DNA of 64,000 bases from Sphingobacteriales bacterium (GCA_018262795.1 JADFDM010000012.1:62001-126000), one strand, 5' to 3'. Shown: positions 26,213-36,200, counted from the first letter of the stretch. Translations and numbers: made by a program. Notes: generated by a model from the sequence alone, not told the origin.

Positions 26213-27820
26213 ATGAAACGCGCTTCAATGGTATTTTTACTGGTAGGATTCATCATGTTTTTAGTACCGCGAAGTTCGTTTGCCCAAACGGACGATGTGT
26301 ACTACGACCCCAATAAGGATAACGGGCACCAACAAAACAATCAGCCTGCGAATACTGCTCCACAGAATAATCAGGAGAACGAAAACAATTACACCGTTCC
26401 TTCTGAAACCGATCACACAGACGGATACGGCAACCCTGCCGATAGATATGACTCCATAGAAAATTCTAATTCATACACCGATGGAAGTGGCAATACATAC
26501 ATCACCAATAATTACTATGGAGATGATGATTGGGACAATTATAGCTATACCACCCGCTTGAGAAGATATTACGGAGGTTATTCCGATGTGGGGTACTACA
26601 GCTATTTCTACACCCCTTCTTTTTACTGGGGTTGGAACAACTGGAATACGGTGGTTTATGCTTCTACCCCGTGGTACAGTGATCCTTGGTGGGGGTGGAA
26701 CAGACGGCCACACCGTACGGTAGTTGTATATGACCCTTACTGGAGTTGGAATTGGGGCTGGAACTCTTGCAGCTATTACAACACGTGGAGTGACCCGTGG
26801 TATGGCGGAGGGTATTGCTCTAACTATTACGGCAATTATGGTGGAGGTTATTATGGCGGCTACTACAATGGCTATAACAACGGTTACTATAATGGTTATT
26901 ACGATGGCTATTACGGAGGTGGTAATTATTATAACAACTGGAATGGCTACTACTATCATGGCCCTCGCCACAGAAACCAACCGGTGCAGAATACCCCTGT
27001 GGTAAATACCGGAAATAATGGAAATGACAATCACAATTCTGGAGGGCAGAAACAACCAAATGATGTAGAAATTCCTAAAGAGGGAATTACCAAGCCGTTT
27101 GAACCTCAATACAATGGTAACACAGATCATCAGAAGCAGGAGAAGTCATTCGAAAACAAATCGGAAGAGAAGTTTACCAATACTAAACCTAGTATAGAGC
27201 AAAAACCAAGCAAGGATAATGGCGAGTGGCAAAAATTTGATGAACCAACTAAAGGTTCCGGCAAAACCAATGAGCAAAATAAGTGGAACAATAATCAGGT
27301 AACGCCTAAATCAAACGTTCCCCAACCATCCAACGAAACAGAAAAGAGCAAGAACCCTGCTAAAAACTTTGAGGCTCCTAAACAGTTTGAACAGCCGAAG
27401 CAGTATAATCCTCAGCCTAAACAGCAAGAGCAGCCAAAGCAATATAACCCACAACCGAGACAGCAAGTGCAACCAAAGCAGTATGAGCAGCCGAAGCAAT
27501 ATAACCCTCAGCCAAGACAGCAAGTGCAGCCAAAACAGTATGAGCAGCCGAAGCAATATAACCCTCAGCCGAGACAGCAAGTGCAGCCAAAACAGTATGA
27601 ACAGCCGAAGCAATATAACCCTCAGCCAAGACAGTTTGAACAGCCAAGACAGTATGAGCAACCAAAGCAATTCAATTCGCAGCCAAAGCAGTTTGAACAG
27701 CCACGGCAAGAATATAATCCACCGGCACCGCAACAGAGAAATATCACTCCTGCGCCACGGCAAATGGAGCGCAACTTCAGCCCTTCACCTCGGGGTGGCA
27801 ATTTCAAAAAGGGCGGCTGA
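26213..27820 (+). CDS. Exported low-complexity protein with Tyr/Gly/Asn- and Gln/Pro-rich regions
   Basis: 535 residues: a signal peptide (VFLLVGFIMFLVPRSSFAQ), an Asn/Gln-rich lead, a Tyr/Trp-rich stretch, then a Tyr-Gly-Asn run (about 200-245, units such as YYNGYNNGYYNGYYDG). After a hydrophilic linker comes a Gln/Pro repeat region (about 385-510) with a 19-residue unit based on QPKQYNPQPRQQV plus QPKQYE. It lacks cysteines apart from two in the middle. The composition is that of an exported, unfolded, prion-like or matrix-forming protein. No family is recognised and the function is unknown. It is transcribed away from proS. Confidence 0.72.
   Translation: MKRASMVFLLVGFIMFLVPRSSFAQTDDVYYDPNKDNGHQQNNQPANTAPQNNQENENNYTVPSETDHTDGYGNPADRYDSIENSNSYTDGSGNTYITNNYYGDDDWDNYSYTTRLRRYYGGYSDVGYYSYFYTPSFYWGWNNWNTVVYASTPWYSDPWWGWNRRPHRTVVVYDPYWSWNWGWNSCSYYNTWSDPWYGGGYCSNYYGNYGGGYYGGYYNGYNNGYYNGYYDGYYGGGNYYNNWNGYYYHGPRHRNQPVQNTPVVNTGNNGNDNHNSGGQKQPNDVEIPKEGITKPFEPQYNGNTDHQKQEKSFENKSEEKFTNTKPSIEQKPSKDNGEWQKFDEPTKGSGKTNEQNKWNNNQVTPKSNVPQPSNETEKSKNPAKNFEAPKQFEQPKQYNPQPKQQEQPKQYNPQPRQQVQPKQYEQPKQYNPQPRQQVQPKQYEQPKQYNPQPRQQVQPKQYEQPKQYNPQPRQFEQPRQYEQPKQFNSQPKQFEQPRQEYNPPAPQQRNITPAPRQMERNFSPSPRGGNFKKGG
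27404..27700 (+). repeat. 57-bp in-frame tandem repeat inside the Gln/Pro-rich gene
   Basis: The marker cagcaagtgc starts at 27461, 27518 and 27575, an exact 57-base period equal to 19 codons, with degenerate partial units on both sides. Copies differ by only a few synonymous changes, indicating recent unequal recombination or slippage. Confidence 0.85.
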
Positions 27821-27836
27821 TTAATTAATTAAAGCG

Positions 27837-27874
27837 GCAAAGAAATCGAGAAGTTAATCGTCCGATTTCTTTGC
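27837..27874 (+). terminator. Perfect 12-bp inverted repeat after the repeat-protein gene
   Basis: gcaaagaaatcg (27837-27848) and cgatttctttgc (27863-27874) pair over 12 bases around a 14-base loop, 17 bases after the stop codon and just before the next ATG at 27884. The following sequence is only moderately T-rich. It may terminate the upstream transcript or be a leader structure of the outer-membrane protein gene. Confidence 0.55.
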
Positions 27875-27883
27875 ATTTATAGG

Positions 27884-29368
27884 ATGAGAACCGGAATAGT
27901 AACCTCCTTATTATTGATTTCATTTTTTGCCTTTGGGCAAAGCTATGACAATGAAGCGTTGTTGTATTCGCATAACCAAATCGCAGGCTCGGCCAGGAGT
28001 ATTGGAGTGGGTGGAGCCTTTGGCGCTATTGGTGCCGATTTGGGTTGCCTGAACATTAACCCCGCTGGCTTGGGTTTGTATCGCTCTACCGATTTCTCTG
28101 CCAGCCCCGGATTAATGGTGGGTTACAATAAAGGTTCCTATTTAGGGGGCACAACCAATGCTTCCTCTTCAAATATTTATTTTGGACAGGCAGGATTGGC
28201 TTTCACAAAGATGTTGCAAAAAGAAAGCAAGCCGGACGAAATCAGTTTTAACCCGCAAAGAGTAAAGTCGTTTACCATTGCGGTTAACTTTCAGCGACAG
28301 AATTTTTATTCTCGAAAGATTCAATTTTCAGGAACCAATTCTTCTTACTCCAATGCTGGCAGCTATGCTAACTACCTGAACTATACCATGTACCCTATTG
28401 ATTTCAATAACTATTCTCCCGAACTGGTTTTGATGAAGGAGGTGGATATAATTTACCGCGACACCACCGATGGAAATTACTACAGTCCGGTTCCCTTGCC
28501 TGCTTTGCAAAATGGTTTGGTAGAAACGAAGGGATCTAAAGATCAGATTGATATCGGCTTTGGCGTGAATGTGAACGACAAGGTCTATTTCGGATTGGGC
28601 ATAGGAATTCCACTGCTAAATTATTCCTACGCTTCGTCTTTTACAGAAGCCAATACAGTCGCTTCGGATACTTTCAACAGTTATTCGGTTTATGACTACC
28701 TGACGGTAAAGGGCGTGGGCATCAACACTACGCTCGGATTAATTTATCGCCCTGCCTCTTGGGTAAGAATTGGAGTGGCGTATCAGATACCTTCTTTTTT
28801 CAACATCCACGACACCTACGAAGTAGATGCCACTGCCGACTACGACACAGCCAATTTGGGGATAGGGGTAAAATACGACCCGCTGAAATATAAATTTCGC
28901 AGCCCGATGAAAGGAATTGTAAGTGCCGGATTTTTTATCCAGCAGTACGCTTTTATCTCGGTAGATTATGAATTTCAAAATGATGGAGCCTCTCACTACA
29001 ACTTCGGCAAGGACTATTCGAGTATTTCGGACGATGAAAATACTTTTATCAAAGATCATTACGGCTATGTGCATACTATCAGAGCCGGTGTAGAGGGGGC
29101 GGTGAAGTGGTTCCGGATTCGGGCGGGGTATAGTTTTTCATCCAGTCCGTTTAAAAAGAGTTATGTGGCGAAAGGGTATGATCAAAGCACCCATAACATC
29201 ACTGCCGGGTTCGGTTACCGAGGCAAAAAATTTTATGCCGACTTTGCATTTGTGCACAGTATGACTAAGGATGAAACTACTTTGATGGCGCTCGATCCGG
29301 TGCAAAGCAACTACGCGAGCAACAGAGCCATGATTACGGTGGGCTGGCGATTCAGTAAAAAGCAGTAA
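27884..29368 (+). CDS. Outer-membrane beta-barrel protein, OmpP1/FadL-like
   Basis: 494 residues with a signal peptide (VTSLLLISFFAFGQ). The mature N-terminus, SARSIGVGGAFGAIGADLG followed by NINPAGLGLYRS, is the hatch-type start seen in FadL/TodX-like transporters and the so-called hemin receptors of Bacteroidota. Alternating hydrophobic strands run to the end, which closes with ITVGWRF, typical of a barrel's last strand. Likely role: uptake of a hydrophobic small molecule across the outer membrane; the substrate is not known. Confidence 0.82.
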   Translation: MRTGIVTSLLLISFFAFGQSYDNEALLYSHNQIAGSARSIGVGGAFGAIGADLGCLNINPAGLGLYRSTDFSASPGLMVGYNKGSYLGGTTNASSSNIYFGQAGLAFTKMLQKESKPDEISFNPQRVKSFTIAVNFQRQNFYSRKIQFSGTNSSYSNAGSYANYLNYTMYPIDFNNYSPELVLMKEVDIIYRDTTDGNYYSPVPLPALQNGLVETKGSKDQIDIGFGVNVNDKVYFGLGIGIPLLNYSYASSFTEANTVASDTFNSYSVYDYLTVKGVGINTTLGLIYRPASWVRIGVAYQIPSFFNIHDTYEVDATADYDTANLGIGVKYDPLKYKFRSPMKGIVSAGFFIQQYAFISVDYEFQNDGASHYNFGKDYSSISDDENTFIKDHYGYVHTIRAGVEGAVKWFRIRAGYSFSSSPFKKSYVAKGYDQSTHNITAGFGYRGKKFYADFAFVHSMTKDETTLMALDPVQSNYASNRAMITVGWRFSKKQ

Positions 29369-29373
29369 GTGCT

Positions 29374-30408
29374 TTAGAGAATGTTTACTTCAGCCACTAT
29401 TTCTATTCCAAATTTCTCCATCACCGATTGTTGAATTTCAGAAGCTAAAGAACGGATTTCATTTCCCGTAGCATTTCCGTAGTTCACTAATACCAAAGAT
29501 TGCTTTGCATGTGAGCCGGTGTTCCCTATCACTTTCCCCTTCCATCCGCATTGCTCGATAAGCCAGCCGGCCGGAATTTTAAAGTTCCCATCGGCCTGTG
29601 CATAGGATGGCATAATCGGATAGACGGCTGCTAAGGATTCAAACTTTGCTTGGCTCACTATCGGGTTTTTAAAAAAACTTCCGGCATTGCCTATTACTCG
29701 CGGATCGGGAAGTTTGGATGATCGGATTCGAATGACGGCATCGCTGACTGCTTTTACCGACAGTTCGAAAATATTCTGCTCTGCCAAGATAGTTTTGATG
29801 TCGCCATAGTCAGTTTTGAAACGGTAGTTGACACCCGGGGCATCGGTTTTGATTAACCGTAGTGACACAGAGCTTATTAGAAAATTGCTTTTGAGTTTAT
29901 TCTTAAACACACTTTCGCGGTAGCCAAATTTACAGTCGGCAGCTTTAAATACCACCCGCTCTCCGGTTTGTAAGTGAATGGCTTCGAGTTGCTCGAAACA
30001 ATCCTTAATTTCTACACCATAGGCACCGATATTCTGCATGGGGCTTGCTCCCACAAGGCCGGGAATCAGGGATAAGTTTTCTATTCCTCCCAAATTGCGA
30101 CCAATAGCCCAGAGCACCAGTTCATGCCACACTACTCCGGCTCCTGCCTTTACCACGGCATCGGTAGTAGAATAATCGCCTACTTCTATGCCGGGAATTT
30201 TATTCTTAATCACTAAGCCGTTAAAGTTTTGAGTCAGCAGCACATTACTACCACCTCCCAAAATAAATTTGTCGTGATCCTTGTAAATTTTCTCTTCTTG
30301 AAGTTGACTAAACTCTTCTACTGAATTAATTTCAATAAAATATTTAGCGGAGGCATCAATGCCGAAAGTGTTATAGTTTTTCAGGGATTTCCCTTCCTCA
30401 ATGATCAT
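29374..30408 (-). CDS. murB: UDP-N-acetylenolpyruvoylglucosamine reductase
   Basis: 344 residues from the ATG at 30408 (an alternative is 30423). This start places MIIEEGKSLKNYNTFGID where the family begins; longer in-frame extensions are not conserved-looking. FAD-binding motifs are GGGSNVLL, LSLIPGLVGASPMQNIGAYG and, near the end, NAGSFFKNP with the catalytic Ser. YRESVFKNK marks the type I MurB loop. The enzyme reduces UDP-GlcNAc-enolpyruvate to UDP-MurNAc in peptidoglycan synthesis. It is convergent with the barrel-protein gene. Confidence 0.95.
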   Translation of the reverse strand: MIIEEGKSLKNYNTFGIDASAKYFIEINSVEEFSQLQEEKIYKDHDKFILGGGSNVLLTQNFNGLVIKNKIPGIEVGDYSTTDAVVKAGAGVVWHELVLWAIGRNLGGIENLSLIPGLVGASPMQNIGAYGVEIKDCFEQLEAIHLQTGERVVFKAADCKFGYRESVFKNKLKSNFLISSVSLRLIKTDAPGVNYRFKTDYGDIKTILAEQNIFELSVKAVSDAVIRIRSSKLPDPRVIGNAGSFFKNPIVSQAKFESLAAVYPIMPSYAQADGNFKIPAGWLIEQCGWKGKVIGNTGSHAKQSLVLVNYGNATGNEIRSLASEIQQSVMEKFGIEIVAEVNIL

Positions 30409-30497
30409 GTACGAATGTAGCATTATGTAGAGATAGTGAAAGTAAAGAGAAAAGAGGCGACAACTAAGTTGTAAGAAATATCCCCAAAAATTGCGTT

Positions 30498-30731
30498 TTA
30501 AAAATACCGGCAATTCTTATTTATAGTGACTGAATATTTTTTGGCAGAAGTAGGCAAAAGGAGGATGCTTATAGGAGGAAGAGCAAATCTCTTTTCTTTT
30601 TGACAAAACTTTAAACTGCCCATTACTATGTTGGCATAATCCCATTTGGTAAAAACATCTGCCCATCGGGGAACCGTAAACGTTACTAAGTGCAGGCCGT
30701 ATTGATCTTTTATGGAATACGCCAATGACAT
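30498..30731 (-). pseudogene. Remnant of a REP-associated Y1 (IS200-like) transposase
   Basis: The first 47 codons from the ATG at 30731 read like the N-terminus of REP-associated tyrosine transposases: MSLAYSIKDQYGLHLVTFTV, then WADVFTKWDYANIV and SLKFCQKEK. After that (below 30591) similarity stops; the remaining 30 codons are unrelated and the HUH and catalytic Tyr regions are missing. The intact family is about 180 residues, so this is a truncated relic. Hairpins typical of REP elements lie just upstream (30755-30810). Assignment rests on remembered family sequence, not a search. Confidence 0.65.
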
Positions 30732-30754
30732 TAGGTAAATTTATTTAGAATAGG

Positions 30755-30810
30755 GCAGATTACAAATCTGCTTATATCTGTGTGTGCGAGATGCCGGGCA
30801 GAACATCTCG
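30755..30810. repeat. Two REP-like hairpins beside the transposase remnant
   Basis: Hairpin 1: gcagatt (30755-30761) with aatctgc (30765-30771), loop of 3. Hairpin 2: cgagatg (30787-30793) with catctcg (30804-30810), loop ccgggcagaa. Both lie immediately upstream of the transposase remnant, where REP-associated transposases carry their cognate hairpins. They are thus likely remains of the transposon end or a REP pair. Confidence 0.6.
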
Positions 30811-30968
30811 AATAGCAGGTGAGCAGGTAATTTTCTCACGAAAGGTTCTGCCGTTGGTGCCCCCTCGAAAGGGAAGCGCCTAATCATCGCAGGTTTCTTT
30901 GCCCCTTTTATTTTTGGAAAAAACCTTGAGAAGAAAGATTGGCAGCGGGAGGATGTAAAAAGCAAATC
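30811..30968. other. Remaining gene-free part between murB and the M19-like gene
   Basis: With the stretch from 30409 this makes 560 bases without an intact gene. Outside the transposase relic and its hairpins I see only a 74-codon minus-strand frame lacking any recognisable feature, probably fossil DNA of the same insertion. Confidence 0.35.
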
Positions 30969-32417
30969 TTACACAAAATAGTCTTCATAAAACCTCACGG
31001 CATTTTCGCGCATCAATTTCTTTACTAATTGAGCTGGGGTGTAACCGAACCACAGTTCCTGCTTGTATTTATGCTCTTCTAAATACGCTTGCAAATCGCT
31101 CATCAACAAAGGGAGTTGCGCACTGCCGGGGTAGGGATCCATGTGGGTAATGGTTCCTTCGTAATCGGTGCCCATGCTCAGGACATCCCAACCTTTTTCA
31201 TTGCCCACTGCCTTCACGATGGCAAAGGCATTCTCCCAAAACATCCGACTAAACTCGCTGCGCATTCTTTCCTTATCCGATATTTCAGAAATTCCTTTGA
31301 TAGCTTTTAATCCACCCAAGTTTCCTTTATCCATCATTAAGCCAATGAGGCCTCCTGACTGATGGATATAGCAGGCTTCATCATTGCATACATTAATACT
31401 CCATTTATAAAGGCGCTGATGGCGCGTTTTGCGCGGGCTGTCCTTTTCGCGAATTGAACTCTCGAGGCTGTTGTAACCGTTTACTCCTGCATGACTGAAT
31501 ACCACAGGGATTTTATCCTGTGGATTCAGGTAATTATAATTCTCAATAAAGGAGTAAAATTCTTTGCGAGCTATAGCGCTCATGTGCTTGGTGTCAATGA
31601 GTATGCGCTTTCCATTTTCGCGACTCAGTAATTCGCGCACCACATGCCAGCCAAGTGGTGTAATGTTTTTATCCTTCCCCTTATTCTGATTCAGCAAAGC
31701 ACTGGTAGGCATTTTAAAACTGGTGGCATGTCCACTCAAATTATTCCAAAAGTGGTGCGCCAGATTAATAGTAAAGGGAGGATACTCCCAACTCTTTACT
31801 TCCCGGATACGCTCGCTCATCAATTCCTTCTGTTCCTCCAAATTCAATCGTTCAAACTCATCGCCTACTGTGCCGAACACATGAGCGCCTTCAATGCTGA
31901 TAATACCCACTAATGTATTGGGCTTTTTGAGCAGTGCTTTTGCCTCTTTAAAATTATTAGCCAAGCGAAATTCAAAACGGCCATCGGGGCTTTGGCCCTG
32001 GCTGTCGCGCACATAGCGATACTCACCGGCTAAGTATTCGTAATAGTCAATATGGTTTTTTAAGTAAGAAATCCGTTTGGGATCGAAACCCAAAATCACT
32101 TCGTGCATAATATCTAAGCGCTCTTTGCCGATGATAAGGCCGGGCACATTCCGCAGTTTCAAGAACCCTTTTTCAATGGGATACAGTGATATATTGAACA
32201 GCCGCACGTTTCCTTCGGCCTGTGTATATAAGTTGCACTGCGATTCCTTCAACACCTGTTGCGATGTTTTTTCAATGCGCTGTGCAAAGGGAGTGCGATC
32301 GGTTTTGTGATAAATTTTTTCCCACATGTTTTTTACCGGATGTGGGTGACCGCTGTTAAAAGCTTTGGTGTTGGGGTGACAATGCAAGTCAACAATAAAA
32401 TCTTCAGGGTTCATCAT
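30969..32417 (-). CDS. Membrane-dipeptidase-like (peptidase M19 / amidohydrolase-fold) protein
   Basis: 482 residues from the ATG at 32417 (a second ATG follows at 32414); the longer frame would overlap the mnmD start. The metal-binding start is DLHCHPN, i.e. HxH rather than the HxD of classical M19 enzymes. Later metal or active-site segments are ISIEGAHVFG, IDTKHMS, VVFSHAGVNG and LSMGTDYEGTI, arranged as in M19 proteins. No signal peptide is seen, so it is likely cytosolic. A hydrolase of dipeptides or related amides is plausible; the substrate is unknown. Confidence 0.75.
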   Translation of the reverse strand: MMNPEDFIVDLHCHPNTKAFNSGHPHPVKNMWEKIYHKTDRTPFAQRIEKTSQQVLKESQCNLYTQAEGNVRLFNISLYPIEKGFLKLRNVPGLIIGKERLDIMHEVILGFDPKRISYLKNHIDYYEYLAGEYRYVRDSQGQSPDGRFEFRLANNFKEAKALLKKPNTLVGIISIEGAHVFGTVGDEFERLNLEEQKELMSERIREVKSWEYPPFTINLAHHFWNNLSGHATSFKMPTSALLNQNKGKDKNITPLGWHVVRELLSRENGKRILIDTKHMSAIARKEFYSFIENYNYLNPQDKIPVVFSHAGVNGYNSLESSIREKDSPRKTRHQRLYKWSINVCNDEACYIHQSGGLIGLMMDKGNLGGLKAIKGISEISDKERMRSEFSRMFWENAFAIVKAVGNEKGWDVLSMGTDYEGTITHMDPYPGSAQLPLLMSDLQAYLEEHKYKQELWFGYTPAQLVKKLMRENAVRFYEDYFV

Positions 32418-32463
32418 GCTGTTTTGACGTTTGTTTGAGAGCGATATTTTGTGTGAGAGTAAA

Positions 32464-32471
32464 TATATTTG
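32464..32471 (+). promoter_or_regulatory. -7 promoter element of mnmD
   Basis: TATATTTG matches TAnnTTTG exactly and ends 4 bases before the mnmD ATG at 32476, which would make the mRNA nearly leaderless. No well-spaced TTTG -33 element is found, so the call is weak. Confidence 0.3.
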
Positions 32472-32475
32472 CTTC

Positions 32476-33150
32476 ATGCAGATTATCACCACAGAAGATG
32501 GCTCGCATACTCTTTTTTCGGAGCAGTTTAATGAAATATACCACTCTTGCCACGGAGCTATTCAGGAAAGCAAACATATTTTTTTGAAGAGTGGATTAGA
32601 AGCGGTGTGGCAGTATCAAAAGAGAATAGAGCGCCTCCGAATTTTTGAAGTGGGCTTTGGCACGGGGCTAAATGCTTTACTCACTATGCTGCAAGCCGAG
32701 AAGGAAAACTTGAAGATGGATTACGAAACCGTTGAGTTATATCCGGTACCTATTGAAATCATCAAGGGGCTTAATTACACCAAGCAGTTGAATTTTGAAT
32801 ACTGCTATGGCCCCTATCATACCATGCACTTAGTGCGTTGGGAGGAATGGCATGAACTCACCCCCTTCTTTCGATTTCGGAAAATGCAAGCATCACTTTT
32901 AGAAGTAGCCCTTGAAAAAGAAACTACTGATTTAATTTATTTCGATGCCTTCGCCCCCGAACACCAACCTGAAATGTGGACGGTAGAGGTGTTTAAGAAA
33001 TTATACGAAGCTTTAACTCTCGGTGGGATATTGGTAACTTATTGCTGTAAAGGATCGGTTCAGCGCGCGCTGAAAGAAGCTGGCTTCCGCCTCGAAAAAT
33101 TACCTGGACCTCCGGGAAAAAGAGAAATATTGCGAGCACATAAAAACTGA
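32476..33150 (+). CDS. mnmD: tRNA 5-methylaminomethyl-2-thiouridine methyltransferase MnmD (MnmC2-like)
   Basis: 224 residues from the ATG at 32476; the family begins with a QIITTEDGSHTLF-type segment, so the open frame upstream to 32431 is dropped. The SAM-binding motif is IFEVGFGTGLNALL, the catalytic DAFAP motif is in LIYFDAFAPEHQPEMW, and the C-terminus has LPGPPGKREILRA. It is the stand-alone methyltransferase half of MnmC that completes mnm5s2U at the wobble position of tRNA. It is divergent from the M19-like gene. Confidence 0.92.
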   Translation: MQIITTEDGSHTLFSEQFNEIYHSCHGAIQESKHIFLKSGLEAVWQYQKRIERLRIFEVGFGTGLNALLTMLQAEKENLKMDYETVELYPVPIEIIKGLNYTKQLNFEYCYGPYHTMHLVRWEEWHELTPFFRFRKMQASLLEVALEKETTDLIYFDAFAPEHQPEMWTVEVFKKLYEALTLGGILVTYCCKGSVQRALKEAGFRLEKLPGPPGKREILRAHKN

Positions 33151-33289
33151 TACTGCGCAAATACATTGCGTATTCTCTACTTTTATTTGTAATTCGCTGA
33201 ACGGTTATTCAATTAGGAATTAAGAATGACGATTGACCTGACACGAATACAACAATACCTAATACACGATTAACAATTAACCAACCACC

Positions 33290-36200
33290 ATGCTCCGCAT
33301 CTATAAAGCTTCAGCCGGTTCCGGCAAAACCTACACCTTGGTGCGCGAGTACCTGCGGCTGGCATTTCAAAGCACCGATGCTTTTAAGCACATCCTAGCA
33401 ATCACTTTTACTAATAAGGCGGCAGCCGAAATGAAATCGCGAGTGATTGAGTCGCTGGAGGGAATTGCAGCGTGGAAGGAAAATTACAATGACCTTACTT
33501 TTGAGTTGAGCGCACTCACCGGAAAGCAGGAGGATGCCCTACGTAAAGAGGCGGGGATGATATTGCGAAACATGCTACATCAATATGCCGATATTTCTAT
33601 CAGTACTATTGACAGTTTTGTGCACCGCATTGTAAGAGCGTTTACTTATGACTTGCACCTGCCCATGAATTTTGAGATAGAAATGGACAGTGACAAACTG
33701 TTGCTCGAAGCCGTGGATTTAATGTTAGACAGATTGAATGAAGCTGATACACAGGTGACGCAAGCGGTACTTGAATTTGCAGAAGGCAGAATAGAGGAAG
33801 GGAAGAGTTGGCGGGTGGAAAGAGATATTGCTTCACTCGGCAAAGAGTTATTTGTAGAGGATGCCATATCGCAGGTAGAGAAACTCCGCTTTGTTTCTTT
33901 CGATGCTATGCGCGAAGCACGAAAATCATTATTCGCTCGAAGATCACTCATTACTCAACGCCTATATGCGGAAGGTAAAAAGGCTTATGATTTGATTTTG
34001 AATAGCGGCCTCACTACGAAAGACTTTCATCAAGGTGCACGCGGACTCTACGGCTTTTTTAGCGCTTATGCTTCGGAGCAGTTTCCATCACAGATAAAGG
34101 GCAACAGCTATGTACTGACCACTGTGAACGAGGATAAATGGAGTAAGACTTCCTCCGTAACAGAAGATTTAAAGGCGCAATTCAAGCAGCACTATGAAAA
34201 AATTATTTCCATCTGGGAGGCAGACGGAAAGGATTTTTATCTCTGCGAATTACTGCTTCGCAATTTTTTCTCATTTATTCTGCTGGCCGATTTGCAAAAA
34301 CTGATGGAGGAGTGGAAGCGCAGTAATCACCTGCTGCATATCTCCGATCTTCAACACCGCGTTTTTGACATTGTAAAAGATCAGGAAGCCCCCATCATTT
34401 ACGAGCGCATTGGTGATTGGTACAACAACCTGCTCATTGATGAGTTTCAAGATACCTCGGTGGTGCAGTGGCGCAATCTGTTGCCGCTGATAGAGAATAC
34501 ACAATTTAAGAATCAAGATAGCTTGATAGTGGGCGATGGCAAGCAAGCCATTTATCGGTTTCGTGGAGGAGAAGTAGAGCAGTTTTCGATGCTGCCCGCT
34601 ATCTATGGTAGCCATGAGGATAAGCTACTCAAGGAAAGAGAAGTGGCGGTAAATAATTATGGTGTAGAGGTCATCCCGCTCGAAAAAAACTTTCGGAGTC
34701 GCGGAAAAATTATTGACTTCAACAATGCACTTTACAGGGAGTTGCTTCAATTGCCTGAACTAACGAACAAAACTATTTACGAAGATTATCATCAGCTACA
34801 AGGACGAAAAGAGGAAGGCGGCTTTGTGAGTATTGAGTTTTTGAAAACTGACGAGAACGATGAATACACCATACACGACTACCGCTGCGAACGGGTGGAG
34901 GAGATTTTGACCGAAGCCTTAGAGAAGGGGTATAGCTATAGGGATGTGGCGGTGCTCACCCGATCTAACAGCAATGCCAGCATTATCGCTTCATATTTGG
35001 TGAGTCGAGGCATTCAGGTAGTGTCTCCCGAAAGTCTGCTTATCCATCATTCTCCAAAGGTGCGCTTATTGCTTTCGGCACTCGCCTATTTAGATCGAAT
35101 GGATAATCACATTGCCCGCATGGAGGTGCTTCACTTTACCCATCTGCTACTCGGCCAACCTATTCAGTACGAACAAATAGATATGAATACCTCTGCCGTT
35201 GAATTTGAAAAACTGATTCTGCGCACCACCGGCATTCCCTTCAACTCTTCCACCTTACCCACCGGTCGTTTGGTGGATTTACTGCATCAATTAGTGTTTG
35301 ATTTCAACATAGATAGTGACGATCCCTTTGTTCAGTTCTTTTTAGATGAAGGCTTGCTGTATGCTTCCCGTTATGGAAATAACATCAATGACTTTTTGAT
35401 GTGGTGGGAGAAGGTAAAAAACAAAAAGAGCATTCTGTATCCCGAAAGTATGGATGCCGTGCGCATAATGACCATTCATAAATCGAAGGGGCTGCAATTC
35501 CCGGTGGTGATATTGCCCGATGCCAACGGTAAGAAATATATGAACAAAAATTTCTTCTGGGTGAATTTGAAAAAGCAGTGGGTGCCGCAGTTGAATCTTG
35601 CGATTCTGCCGGTAGATAAAAAAGTGCAGGAAACCGAATTTGCCCCGTTGTACGAAAGAGAAGATGAGCAGTCCTTTCTCGACTTGCTCAATTTATTGTA
35701 TGTAGCCACTACCCGCCCCGAAGACGCTTTATATATTCTGAGTGAAGAGCTAAAAAAAGAGCCGGACGAAATAAATTCAGTCACCGCCTTGCTTACTGCT
35801 TTTCTAAAAATGACCGGTCAGTGGGAAGGCTTTCGCCACTATACATTTGGCGAAGATCAATATCGAAAAATACAGAAGGCCGAAAAGAAAGTGACGGTGC
35901 GCTTATATGAAAGACAAAAGACTAAATCGGCTAACCTGTTGACTTCCGCTATTCGAATAAAAATGAAATCTGCTTTGCTTTGGAGTGAAAATGATACCGG
36001 CAAAATAGATACCGGCAATTTGCTGCACGAGATATTAAAGCAGGTGCGATATGCCGGAGAGGAAACAAAAGTAGTATGTCAGTTCGCTGCGGAAGGATTT
36101 ATTCAGGAGGAAGAAACGACAAGCTGGATAGCAAGAATCAAAGCCGTGACCGGTCACCCCGAAATGGAAACATTTTTCACTCGCGATTGCGAAGTGGTGA

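Noticed and set aside
26471-27130. Long minus-strand open frames (219 and 79 codons) antisense to the Tyr/Gly/Asn-rich gene
   Set aside because: Their Ile/Val-rich or Ser/His-rich composition is the mirror of the repeated Tyr/Gly/Asn codons; no signal, domain or start context supports them.
27404-27700. CRISPR-like periodic repeat
   Set aside because: The 57-bp units are contiguous and in frame with a protein repeat; there are no unique spacers.
27311-27824. Frames of 82-151 codons on both strands across the Gln/Pro repeat
   Set aside because: Open only because the 57-bp repeat lacks stops in several frames; shadows of the real gene.
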